NCBI GenBank assembly: GCA_051418075.1
Contig: JBPRGG010000029.1
Location: forward strand, 186,001-250,000
Source of the DNA: JBPRGG01 sp051418075
GTDB lineage: Bacteria > Bacteroidota > Bacteroidia > Cytophagales > Cyclobacteriaceae
Reading direction: 5' to 3'
DNA: 64,000 bases
Part shown: in pieces, positions 36,496-45,410 of the stretch
Layout of the letters: each line of letters starts with the position of its first letter
How positions within the stretch are numbered: the stretch's first letter is position 1
The notes under the pieces: model-generated
What the model was told of the DNA's origin: nothing
The model's input: only the letters and a program-made list of their open reading frames with translations
Databases searched by the model: none
Program-made: the position numbers and the translations under genes

Positions 36496-36505
36496 TTAGC
36501 GCTAA
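36496..36505 (+). promoter_or_regulatory. TTAGCGCTAA palindrome at the ECF sigma start site
   Basis: A perfect 10-base palindrome just after the -7 element, sharing its core and left flank (TTTAGCGCTAA) with the palindrome at the hisG start (18044-18057). Its position fits a repressor site; this is inferred. Confidence 0.42.
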
Positions 36506-36518
36506 TTTTTTTAAAGCT

Positions 36519-37100
36519 TTGCAGAAGTATCAAAAATACCCGGTCAAACAGCTAACTACCCTATTAAAAGATGGTGACATCAAGGCCTTTGATGAAATCT
36601 ATCATCGTTTTGTGCCCCGGGTATTAGGTTTTCTCTCCCGGGTTTACAAAGATCAGGAATTGGCTAAAGAAGTTACGCAGGAGGTTTTTATTAAAATATG
36701 GGAAGTAAGGCAAGTGATTCAACCTGAAAAATCCTTTGAAGCATATTTATTTCAGATTGCTAAAAATAAAATTTATGATCTGCTGCAACAACAGAAGAGG
36801 AAGTATGAAGTATATCAAAAAATAATTCCGGATGATTTAAGCAACGAAGTAGAGGATGAGATTTTATTGGATGATCTAAAACAGCAAGTAAGCCAGGTAG
36901 TGAATAAATTGCCGGACTCTCAAAAAGAAATTTTTCTGCTAAGCCGGGAGCAGCTTTTAAGTAATGAAGAAATAGCCCGCCAGCTTCAGATTTCCCGTCG
37001 CACCGTAGAAACCCAGCTATACCGGGTTTTGAAAAAACTTAAAAAGGAATTGGCCAAGAATGAATTAATCTATCTGTATATCGTTTGGTTCTTACTATAA
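36519..37100 (+). CDS. ECF sigma-70 factor of the Bacteroidota PUL type
   Basis: A 193-residue sigma factor. Region 2 covers about residues 12-80 (DEIYHRFVPRVLGFLSRV, AKEVTQEVFIKIWE) and region 4 about 118-175 (LPDSQKEIFLLSREQLLSNEEIARQLQISRRTVE). The only start that fits is TTG at 36519; the frame is closed by a TGA at 36492 and no ATG lies near. Such factors, paired with FecR and a SusC carrying an STN domain, turn on glycan-uptake operons when the substrate is present. FecR follows after 188 bases. Confidence 0.93.
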   Translation: MQKYQKYPVKQLTTLLKDGDIKAFDEIYHRFVPRVLGFLSRVYKDQELAKEVTQEVFIKIWEVRQVIQPEKSFEAYLFQIAKNKIYDLLQQQKRKYEVYQKIIPDDLSNEVEDEILLDDLKQQVSQVVNKLPDSQKEIFLLSREQLLSNEEIARQLQISRRTVETQLYRVLKKLKKELAKNELIYLYIVWFLL

Positions 37101-37288
37101 TATTATTTTTTTGGTAACCTGGTGAAAAACAATAACCTGCTTCCATAAGATTTACGCCTGTTTTTTTGCTATAAGTCACGGCTGAATTGGCTTTTTCTTA
37201 AAGTATAATTTTTTAAAAAGTTTATTTTTTTTGAAATACTTGTAAGTAATTAACCGCCCCTCAGCAGTATTATATAAAATTAGTAACA

Positions 37289-38269
37289 ATGGGGCATAAT
37301 CTACATCGGGAACAGCTTTTTTTAAAATACATTAACGGAGAAGCCTCTGAAAAGGAAGTTCATTGGATCAATCGGCATTATACAGCCCGACAACAAAAGC
37401 AGATCATAGATGAACTGTTGACCAAATATTGGCGGGATGATATGGATTCGCGCCCATCTGTTCCTGAGGAAATGCTAACTAATATTCATCAAAGGATTAA
37501 TCCGGATATTTCTTCCCACCGGGTTTTTGACTACTTGTACCTTTCCAAGGTAGCAGCTTCCATTTTGATCTTTATTTCTGTTATTTTTTATTTTGCCTAT
37601 ACTTATCAATCCATTCCAACTTCTACCCAGCCCCGGACAGAAATGATCTACAAGAAAACTGAATTCGGTCAAAAGCTCAAAATAGTGTTACCGGATAGCT
37701 CAGTGGCGGTACTTAATTCAGGTACTACCATTAGCTATCCGGAAATTTTCTCTGATAGTATAAGGGTGGTGGATCTAGCCGGTGAAGCTTATTTTCAGGT
37801 CCTTCCCAACAGCAACAGACCTTTTATTGTAAAAGGTACTACTATGGATGTTAAAGTTTTAGGCACCTCTTTTAATTTTAACACCCGAAAAGCTGCAGTT
37901 GCTTTGACTGAGGGTAAGGTAGAATTAAATGATGGGATACAACAGGCAGTTTTAGCTCCGGGTCAGCTGGGCCAATTATCCTCTGAGTCAGGAAAATTTG
38001 AAATAGGTGCTTTTGATAAATTAACCTATATAGGCTGGAAAGATGGCGTTATAAATATAGAAGGGCTTTCACTTAAGGAGATCATACCAGTTTTGGAGAA
38101 TTGGTATGGAGTAGCCATAAGTCATGGTCAATTCATTGACCCCGATATGGTATTCAAGGGTAAACTGTCTCACCGGAGCCTGGAAAATATCCTGGAAGGA
38201 ATCTGTTTTTCTTTAAATTGTCAATATAAAATCAGCGGAAAAAATGTGGAAATCTATTTATCGCAATAA
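37289..38269 (+). CDS. FecR-family anti-sigma factor
   Basis: A 326-residue protein: cytoplasmic N-terminal domain (1-85, EQLFLKYINGEASEKEV), one membrane helix (about 86-105), periplasmic FecR domain (TEFGQKLKIVLPDSSVAVLNSGTTISYP, about 120-215) and the C-terminal DUF4974 domain (LKEIIPVLENWYGVAI). It holds the upstream sigma factor until the STN domain of the SusC partner signals across the outer membrane. Its place between sigma and susC fits this role. Confidence 0.93.
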   Translation: MGHNLHREQLFLKYINGEASEKEVHWINRHYTARQQKQIIDELLTKYWRDDMDSRPSVPEEMLTNIHQRINPDISSHRVFDYLYLSKVAASILIFISVIFYFAYTYQSIPTSTQPRTEMIYKKTEFGQKLKIVLPDSSVAVLNSGTTISYPEIFSDSIRVVDLAGEAYFQVLPNSNRPFIVKGTTMDVKVLGTSFNFNTRKAAVALTEGKVELNDGIQQAVLAPGQLGQLSSESGKFEIGAFDKLTYIGWKDGVINIEGLSLKEIIPVLENWYGVAISHGQFIDPDMVFKGKLSHRSLENILEGICFSLNCQYKISGKNVEIYLSQ

Positions 38270-38305
38270 AAATGGGCCAATATAGACTATTGACCCAAAC
38301 TTTTT

Positions 38306-38330
38306 ATAAACTTTGATCTGTAAACTTCGA
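38306..38330 (+). repeat. Short direct repeat upstream of susC
   Basis: TAAACTTTGA and TAAACTTCGA lie about 15 bases apart, roughly 60 bases before the susC start. They could be recognition half-sites for the ECF sigma or an activator; evidence is only position and repetition. Confidence 0.35.
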
Positions 38331-38386
38331 CCCTCACAGACCCAAGTTTAATTGTTTAATGGTTTAATAAAAAACAACACAAATGT

Positions 38387-41300
38387 ATGAAAAATGAACT
38401 ACTAAAACTAATCAAAATGGCATCAAAGAGCCTTTTTTATGGGATTATGGTACAGTGTTTCCTGTATTCCATGCTATGGGCAGCCGATGGAAATGCCCAA
38501 TCTGAACGACTGGACCAGACCATTATTCGGATCTCCCAGAAGGATTTCACCATCCGGCAATTGTTGGATGAAGTGGAAAACAGCACCAGCTTTCATTTTG
38601 TCTATCCTCAGGAATTAATAAATGATGAGGTCCTTTCCCTGGATAGCACCGGTAAACTGGCTTTATCAGACTTGTTGATGCAGGTATCCCGGAAGACGAA
38701 TCTGAAGTTTAAGCAAGTAAATAATACGATTTATTTGGGCCGAAAGCAGTCAAGTATAAATGAAATGATAAATTTAAGTACTGGCAGTAGATTTCAGACC
38801 CGTACCATCACTGGGAAAGTAACATCCAATGAAGATGGAAATGGTTTGCCTGGTGTGAATATCGTTGAAAAGGGAACAAGTAATGGCACTGTAACTGATG
38901 TTCAGGGTAATTATAGGATAGAAGTTTCTGATGGAGCAACATTGGTTTTTAGCTCTGTAGGTTATGTTTCTCAAGAAGTAGAAATTGGTAACCGTTCTGT
39001 AATTGATCTAACTATGTCAATAGACGTGACACAACTTCAAGAGCTAGTAGTGGTAGGTTATGGCACCCAGAAAAAATCGGATGTAACTGGTGCTATTGGG
39101 GTAGTAGACGGAGATGAATTATTAAAAGCACCGATTAATAATGTATTACAGGGTTTAGAAGGACGTGTGGCAGGTGTAAATGTATTTCTAAATTCTGGAT
39201 CACCTACCAGTAGTCCACGTATTTTAATCAGAGGCTTAGGTACTATTAATGCTAATTCTTCACCACTATACGTAGTGGATGGAGTTGTTATGGAAGATAT
39301 CCAGTTTCTAAATCCAAATGACATTAAGAGTATGGAAGTATTGAAAGATGCATCATCCACTGCTATATATGGATCGAGGGGGGCAAATGGTGTTATTCTG
39401 ATTACAACAAAAAGGGGGTCTGAAAAAGAAGGAATTAATATTTCTTATGATGGCTTCATGAGTTTGGGTACTTTAAGAAAGAAGATGGATTTACTTAATG
39501 CCCAGGAGTGGTTAGAAGTAGTAAGAACAGGGATGGAGAATACCCCAAAATACCGGCCATCTTCTAATCCGGTATTCACTACAAATGATCCAAACTTATT
39601 TGATGCAAATGGGAACCCGCTTTATGATACTGATTGGCAGGAAGAGGCAACCAGGACTGCCGTTTCACATAATCATCAACTTAGTATTCAACAGAAAAAT
39701 CAAAACTCATCTTATGGGGCCTTTCTAAATTACTCACGTATGGAGGGGATTATGTTGAATAATTATCTTGATAGGGTATATGGTAAAATAGCATACGAAG
39801 GAACCCCCAAAAATTGGCTGACCGTTGGATTTAATTTGTTAGCTAATTATACTAAAGAAAATGAATTTGAAGAAGGAGGCGGACACCAAATGCCAAGAAG
39901 AACTATGATAGAAATGCCTCCTATTTTCCCGATAAAATTCCCGGACGGTACCTGGAGCAACAGCCAAATGATAGAAGATGCTTACAATCTTGAAGCTATG
40001 GCTAATCCTGTTCACGTACTGGAAACTCAGGACCGGTTACGAACAAGGACTCAATTATTTGGAAATGCTTACCTGGTTTTTCATCTGGCCGAGGGACTGG
40101 ATTTAAGGACTCAGTTAGGGTTTGATAAACATGACAGACATTTTCAGGATTATAGTCCAACCGACTTGATCAATATTTCAGATCCCCTGGGAAGAGCAAC
40201 ACAATCATATACACGTACTTTATATTGGCAGCAGGAAACTTTCTTGAATTATACCAAAGAAATTGGTGATCACAGTATTAATAGCGTGTTGGGATTAAGT
40301 TGGCAGGAAAGGACATCTGATTATTTTGGTGTAACAACCAGAGGTTTTTCGGATGACTTTTTCAGATTTAACAGGTTGCAAGCAGCCAGTCAACCAGATA
40401 CACCAGGGTCAAGTTATGATGAATGGTCTTTGAATTCATATTTCCTGAGAGGTGGATATACCTATTTAAACAGGTATATGATTACACTTACTGGTCGAAT
40501 AGATGGTTCTTCACGATTTGGATCCAATAATAAATATGGCTTTTTCCCTTCTATTGGTGCGGGATGGTTAATCTCAGAAGAGCCTTTTATGTCAGGTAAT
40601 AATATCTTTGATCAGTTAAAGCTCCGGACCAGCTATGGCGTAACTGGTAACACGGAGATACCGATATATCAGTCATTAGCTACTGTGTCCTCTGGAACTA
40701 CTTTATTGAACGGTTCCAGAGTAACTGATAGTTATGTTAATCGTCTGGCAAATCCAAATTTAGAATGGGAAAAAACTAAACAATTTGATGTTGGATTTAA
40801 TATGGCTTTTTTAGATTACCGGCTTAATCTAGAATTTGATTATTACTATAAATTAACCACAGACCTATTATTAGATCGTCCTATTCCTCAAACTACAGGT
40901 TTTGGTGCTGTTAGGGATAACATTGGTTCAGTATCTAATGAAGGGTTAGAGTTTCTTATCACTAGCATGAATGTAGATAAGCCCAATTTTAATTGGGAAA
41001 CTACCCTTAATTTCAACTATAATCGTAATACAATAGAGAAATTAGGAGAAAACAATGAAGATATTTTCCCTGGGCCGTGGTGGGTTTCTGGTAGTCAAAC
41101 TATTCTCAGGGTAGGAGAACCACTAAGTTCTTATTGGGGATATAAAAGATATGGTACCTGGAATCTTAATGAGGCAGATGAAGCTGAAAAAGTTGGTGAT
41201 GTTCCTGGAGAAGCTAAAAGGTCTGAACAACCGATGATCATAGGAAATGGATTGCCGGTGTGGACAGGAAGCTTTATAAATAGTTTGCAGATCGGAAATT

Positions 41301-41767
41301 TTGATTTTAATCTTGACCTTCAATTTGTATACGATGTTGATATTTTGCAACAGTTCTATCATTCTACAGAGGATCGCTCGGGAATTGCTAATGGCCTAAG
41401 AACCATTTTAACAGAAGGCTGGACCGAGCAAAACCAAAATACAATGGTCCAGGAAATAAGAAATCAAGCATACGCTGGACAAAATAGCGAGATTGATAGT
41501 AGATGGGTTGCTGATGGGTCTTATTTGCGATTTAATATGATTCAAATGGGCTATTCTTTTGATCCCAAACTTGTTAGTAAATGGAATATGCAAAAGCTAA
41601 GACTATATTTTAATGTGCAAAATGCTTTTGTAATTCATTCCTCAGAATTTCAAGGACTCGATCCGGAGGCAACTTCATGGGGAGGTAATCAGTGGGGGCA
41701 GAATATTTTCTTCTTCCAGTATCCAAGACCACGTACTTTTACTATAGGAGCTTCAGTTCAATTTTAA
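38387..41767 (+). CDS. SusC/RagA-type TonB-dependent outer-membrane transporter with STN domain
   Basis: A 1126-residue protein: signal peptide ending at about residue 38 (ADGNAQ), STN signalling domain (about 45-125), CarboxypepD_reg-like domain (ITGKVTSNEDGNGLPGVNIVEK, 140-215), a SusC-type plug starting VVVGYGTQKKSDVTGAI and a 22-strand-type barrel to the C-terminal phenylalanine. It imports oligosaccharides in complex with SusD. The STN domain links it to FecR. Base composition drops after the STN region: sampled lines there have about 40-53 percent G+C, against about 27-38 percent further on, hinting at a replaced barrel. It abuts susD with no gap. Confidence 0.95.
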   Translation: MKNELLKLIKMASKSLFYGIMVQCFLYSMLWAADGNAQSERLDQTIIRISQKDFTIRQLLDEVENSTSFHFVYPQELINDEVLSLDSTGKLALSDLLMQVSRKTNLKFKQVNNTIYLGRKQSSINEMINLSTGSRFQTRTITGKVTSNEDGNGLPGVNIVEKGTSNGTVTDVQGNYRIEVSDGATLVFSSVGYVSQEVEIGNRSVIDLTMSIDVTQLQELVVVGYGTQKKSDVTGAIGVVDGDELLKAPINNVLQGLEGRVAGVNVFLNSGSPTSSPRILIRGLGTINANSSPLYVVDGVVMEDIQFLNPNDIKSMEVLKDASSTAIYGSRGANGVILITTKRGSEKEGINISYDGFMSLGTLRKKMDLLNAQEWLEVVRTGMENTPKYRPSSNPVFTTNDPNLFDANGNPLYDTDWQEEATRTAVSHNHQLSIQQKNQNSSYGAFLNYSRMEGIMLNNYLDRVYGKIAYEGTPKNWLTVGFNLLANYTKENEFEEGGGHQMPRRTMIEMPPIFPIKFPDGTWSNSQMIEDAYNLEAMANPVHVLETQDRLRTRTQLFGNAYLVFHLAEGLDLRTQLGFDKHDRHFQDYSPTDLINISDPLGRATQSYTRTLYWQQETFLNYTKEIGDHSINSVLGLSWQERTSDYFGVTTRGFSDDFFRFNRLQAASQPDTPGSSYDEWSLNSYFLRGGYTYLNRYMITLTGRIDGSSRFGSNNKYGFFPSIGAGWLISEEPFMSGNNIFDQLKLRTSYGVTGNTEIPIYQSLATVSSGTTLLNGSRVTDSYVNRLANPNLEWEKTKQFDVGFNMAFLDYRLNLEFDYYYKLTTDLLLDRPIPQTTGFGAVRDNIGSVSNEGLEFLITSMNVDKPNFNWETTLNFNYNRNTIEKLGENNEDIFPGPWWVSGSQTILRVGEPLSSYWGYKRYGTWNLNEADEAEKVGDVPGEAKRSEQPMIIGNGLPVWTGSFINSLQIGNFDFNLDLQFVYDVDILQQFYHSTEDRSGIANGLRTILTEGWTEQNQNTMVQEIRNQAYAGQNSEIDSRWVADGSYLRFNMIQMGYSFDPKLVSKWNMQKLRLYFNVQNAFVIHSSEFQGLDPEATSWGGNQWGQNIFFFQYPRPRTFTIGASVQF

Positions 41768-43369
41768 ATGATGAATGAAATGAAAAACATTAAAATAAAA
41801 TTATTCATAATAGTCTTTAGTTTAGCCGGGTATTCATGTTCTGACTTTCTGGAAGAACAACCGAGGGATGAAATTAGCACAGGACAATTCTTTACTGAGC
41901 CTACCCATGCCTATAATGCAGTAAATACCCTTTATGCGAATGGGGTCGCAGCTTTATATCGGGGAGGTATATATTCAGGAACAGAAACCATGTTAGGTCA
42001 ATACATGTCCGGTTTTTTTGACAATGAGTATAAGGGCCAAGAGCCACATGTACAAAATGCACAGCAACTTACCCTGAATGGAAATAATTTGGATGATTAC
42101 TTAAATGGTATATGGTCAGGATTGTATCAAGGAATAGCCAGGGCAAATAACGCAATAAAATATATTCCTGAAACACCTGGTCTAACCAACGGAGAAAGAG
42201 CCATGTTGGAAGCAGAAGCCAAATTTTTCCGCGGATTTGCTTATTATTTCCTGGTAAGAATGTTTGGAGAGGTGCCAACAATAGTTGAACCGTATGAATC
42301 ATTAGATGATATTTATGTGGAACGTAATTCTGTAGCTGAAGTCTATGATTTAATTATCTCAGATTTAACATTTGCCATTAATCAAGGTAATTTATCTGAA
42401 AATTCCATGGTCAATAATGGATATAGGATAACAAAGGGGGCAGCTCAAACTATACTTTCAGAAGTATATCTTACAATGAGCGGATTTCCATTACAGGATG
42501 ACCATTATGCTGAAGCCGCTTCACTAGCTAAAGCTGTAATTAACAGCGGTACATATGAATTAATGCAACATACTTTAGACTCAGAAGGAGCACTAATATA
42601 CAATAACAGTGCCTATAATAAAATAAGAAAAGAAGAAGCTCTGGCTAAAGAATATATTTACCTGATTGAACATGAAGTGGGCATTTGGACCAACAATTAT
42701 CCTGGCTATTGTTATCCGGTTGCATTAGCTAATGAAGTAAAATATGCCATCACAAACGGGGCTTATCAACCAGTCGAGGAGTTTTTATGGGGTTATGATC
42801 CTGAAAAGGATCTTAGAATACAGAATAAGCAATATTTCCATACCACATTTGAAGATGAAAATGGGGAAATTATTACTTTTCCTCCAACTCCATATATTTG
42901 GCATGATACTCAGGCCCTTTTTGAAACTGCTACATCTGGAAAAGATATTTTAGCTTATGGTTATGCAGATGTCTTATTAATTGCAGCCGAAGCGATAGCC
43001 AGATCAGAAGGTGTAACCTCAGAGGCTGTAAATTATTTAGCTGAAGTGAAAAGCAGAGCCTTTTGGAAAATGGAAAAATCAGATTTAGTTGATGAATTGA
43101 GTTCGCTTTCAGTTGATGAATTTGTGAATGAAGTATGGGAAGAGAGATATAGAGAACTGGTTTTTACATTTAAAACCTGGTTTGATATTATACGGACACG
43201 AAAATTTCCTCAAACTAACGAAAATGGCAAAGGAAGTATAAATTTCGTTGATTTTGTGGGTCAACAAAATAGTTGGGGGCAGACTTTTCAAGAAAGGCAT
43301 TTGCTATTTCCACTGCCGGAAAGAGAACTACAAAGGAATCCTGCACTTACTCAAAATGAAGGATATTAG
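41768..43369 (+). CDS. SusD/RagB-type glycan-binding lipoprotein
   Basis: A 533-residue lipoprotein. The lipobox is AGYSC, followed by SDFLEEQPRDEIS, the usual SusD opening. Family helices are seen in RANNAIKYIPETPGLTNGERAMLEAEAKFFRGFAYYFLVRMFGEVP-type sequence and the C-terminal FVNEVWEERYRELVFT and LFPLPERELQRNPALTQNEGY. It sits as a lid on the SusC barrel and captures the glycan at the cell surface. It starts directly at the susC stop codon (TAA then ATG) and is low in G+C, like the susC barrel. Confidence 0.95.
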   Translation: MMNEMKNIKIKLFIIVFSLAGYSCSDFLEEQPRDEISTGQFFTEPTHAYNAVNTLYANGVAALYRGGIYSGTETMLGQYMSGFFDNEYKGQEPHVQNAQQLTLNGNNLDDYLNGIWSGLYQGIARANNAIKYIPETPGLTNGERAMLEAEAKFFRGFAYYFLVRMFGEVPTIVEPYESLDDIYVERNSVAEVYDLIISDLTFAINQGNLSENSMVNNGYRITKGAAQTILSEVYLTMSGFPLQDDHYAEAASLAKAVINSGTYELMQHTLDSEGALIYNNSAYNKIRKEEALAKEYIYLIEHEVGIWTNNYPGYCYPVALANEVKYAITNGAYQPVEEFLWGYDPEKDLRIQNKQYFHTTFEDENGEIITFPPTPYIWHDTQALFETATSGKDILAYGYADVLLIAAEAIARSEGVTSEAVNYLAEVKSRAFWKMEKSDLVDELSSLSVDEFVNEVWEERYRELVFTFKTWFDIIRTRKFPQTNENGKGSINFVDFVGQQNSWGQTFQERHLLFPLPERELQRNPALTQNEGY

Positions 43370-43673
43370 TGCTTAAGTTTTCAAGGCTATATGAATTATA
43401 ATTATCATATAGCCTTGTTTCTTATTTTTACACTATTAACATTTTTATAATCCTCTATAAGTGAAATTATTTCAATTTTTTAGCAATCATTCAGGAACGA
43501 GATTTTTTACTAGCCCCTCTTGAGTTGTTTGGCAAGACCTGGGAGACGATCTGCACAATATAAAAGGAAGAAATATCAGGCCGGCAGGAAGACTTGATTT
43601 ATAAACCCATAGATATATTTCCTCCTTTTTGAGTTAATTATTATTTTTACTTTCAACTAAAACCACAAGGATT
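43370..43673. other. Gap between susD and sulfatase genes
   Basis: It begins with a strong terminator and is otherwise AT-rich. TTTG at 43628-43631 followed by TACTTTC at 43648 is a poor promoter match for the sulfatase gene. No gene is found. Confidence 0.5.
43382..43420 (+). terminator. Strong terminator after susCD
   Basis: CAAGGCTATATGA (43382-43394) pairs perfectly with TCATATAGCCTTG (43405-43417) around a 10-base loop, followed by TTTCTT. It starts 12 bases after the susD stop, so the sulfatase is likely transcribed separately. Confidence 0.85.
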
Positions 43674-45272
43674 ATGAAAATGAATAAACTGATCGTAATA
43701 GTTCTGGGGGTGCTTTGCATGGCCCTGGCCACCGGATGTGATAACCAGGTGGCCCAACAAGAAGCAAGCCCTCCAAATATTGTGTTTATCATGAGCGATG
43801 ATCACGCTTATCAGGCTGTCAGCGCTTATGGACATGGACTAAATGAAACACCCAATATTGACCGGTTGGCTGATGAAGGTGCTATTTTTACCCGCTCCTG
43901 TGTTACCAATTCCATTTGTGCACCCTCCAGGGCGGTCTTATTAACAGGGAAGCATAGCTTCAAGAATGGAAAGGTGGATAACATCCAGCCTTTTAACTGG
44001 GACCAGGATAATTTCCCCAAATTATTACAAGCCAATGGCTATCAGACTGCTTTGGTGGGCAAAATTCATCTGGATGGTTTACCTCAGGGATTTGATTATT
44101 CCATGGTTTTACCTGGTCAGGGGCACTATTACAACCCGGACTTCCTGGTTAATGGAGAAAGACAAAGGTTTGAAGGCTATGTTTCCGATATTATCACCGA
44201 AAAAACCCTGGAATGGCTCAAAGAAAAGCGGGATCCGGAAAAACCCTTTGCTTTATTGTATCACCATAAAGCACCGCATCGAAACTGGCAGCCGGCACCA
44301 GAATATTTGACTCTGTACGACGATAAAGATTTCGATCCTCCCTCTAATTATTTTGACGATTATGAAGGCCGTGGGACTGCCGCTAAAGAGCAGGAAATGG
44401 AAGTGGATGGACATGCCCGCTGGGGCCATGACTTTAAATTCCTGATAGATCCCAATGGTGATAGTACTGGTTTCGATCGGGAACTGGCCCGGTTTACTCC
44501 GGAGCAAAGACAACAATGGCTGGCCGCTTATACCCCCAAAAACGAGGCTTTTAAAGCAGCCAATAAGAATGACCGGGAGGTTGGTATCTGGAAATTTAAC
44601 CGGTATATCAAGGATTATCTTCGCACTATCAAATCGGTGGATGATGGGGTAGGCGAGGTGCTGGATTACCTGGATCAAAATGGCTTAACTGATAATACCA
44701 TTGTAGTGTATACATCAGACCAGGGCTTTTACCTGGGTGAGCATGGCTGGTTTGATAAACGTTTCATGTATAAAGAATCATTCCGTACGCCTTTGCTGGT
44801 AAGGTATCCCAAAGAAATACAGCCCAATACTAAAATTGAAAAATTGGTGCAGAACCTGGATCTGGCTCCTACCTTCCTGGATTATGCCGGAGTGGATATT
44901 CCAGCTGAAATGCAGGGTGAGTCTTTCCGGAAGTTGGTGAGTGGTGAAACGGATGAGTGGCGGGATGCCGTCTATTATACCTACTATGAGTATCCGTCTG
45001 TTCACATGGTGAAAAGACATTATGGCGTGGCTACCGAGAGATACAAATTAATTCATTTTTACTATGATATCGATGAATGGGAGCTTTATGACCTGGAAAA
45101 AGATCCGGACGAAATGAATAGTGTTTACAGTGATCCGGAGTATGTCGAGGTTCAGGAAATGATGCATAATAAACTGACTGAATTAAGGGATTATTATGGC
45201 GATAGTGATGCCAATGACCAAAAATACCTTAAGGCATACCTGGAAGTGGTGGAAGCCAGAAGCAACAGATAA
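43674..45272 (+). CDS. Cys-type sulfatase lipoprotein
   Basis: A 532-residue lipoprotein (lipobox ATGC, Cys22) of the type I sulfatase family. SICAPSRAVLLTGKH contains the CxPxR motif with Cys82, to be changed to formylglycine; NIVFIMSDDHAYQ at the start binds calcium, and VGKIHLDG and YTSDQGFYLGEHGWFDKRFMY hold other active-site residues. The overall pattern recalls S1 enzymes acting on 6-sulfated amino sugars, but the subfamily cannot be fixed by eye. A Cys-type sulfatase needs a formylglycine-forming or anSME enzyme, which is not in the window. It implies that the locus handles a sulfated glycan. Confidence 0.9.
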   Translation: MKMNKLIVIVLGVLCMALATGCDNQVAQQEASPPNIVFIMSDDHAYQAVSAYGHGLNETPNIDRLADEGAIFTRSCVTNSICAPSRAVLLTGKHSFKNGKVDNIQPFNWDQDNFPKLLQANGYQTALVGKIHLDGLPQGFDYSMVLPGQGHYYNPDFLVNGERQRFEGYVSDIITEKTLEWLKEKRDPEKPFALLYHHKAPHRNWQPAPEYLTLYDDKDFDPPSNYFDDYEGRGTAAKEQEMEVDGHARWGHDFKFLIDPNGDSTGFDRELARFTPEQRQQWLAAYTPKNEAFKAANKNDREVGIWKFNRYIKDYLRTIKSVDDGVGEVLDYLDQNGLTDNTIVVYTSDQGFYLGEHGWFDKRFMYKESFRTPLLVRYPKEIQPNTKIEKLVQNLDLAPTFLDYAGVDIPAEMQGESFRKLVSGETDEWRDAVYYTYYEYPSVHMVKRHYGVATERYKLIHFYYDIDEWELYDLEKDPDEMNSVYSDPEYVEVQEMMHNKLTELRDYYGDSDANDQKYLKAYLEVVEARSNR

Positions 45273-45311
45273 TCAAATGCCTCAATTGAGGGTATATTTG
45301 AATTACTTAGG

Positions 45312-45347
45312 AGCGCTCTTATCTTATCAGATGAGAGCGCTTTTTTT
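45312..45347 (+). terminator. Strong terminator after the sulfatase gene
   Basis: AGCGCTCTTATC (45312-45323) pairs with GATGAGAGCGCT (45330-45341) with one G-T pair, 6-base loop and a run of seven T (45341-45347). Confidence 0.88.
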
Positions 45348-45410
45348 AAACTTAACTGTCTTGATTTAGTTTATCCAGGATCATAGGTTCTCACTTGAAA
45401 TACACTAAAA

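Noticed and set aside
41768..45272. susC-susD-sulfatase as one transcript
   Set aside because: A 13-base perfect hairpin with T-rich tail follows susD, and 300 bases separate it from the sulfatase gene.
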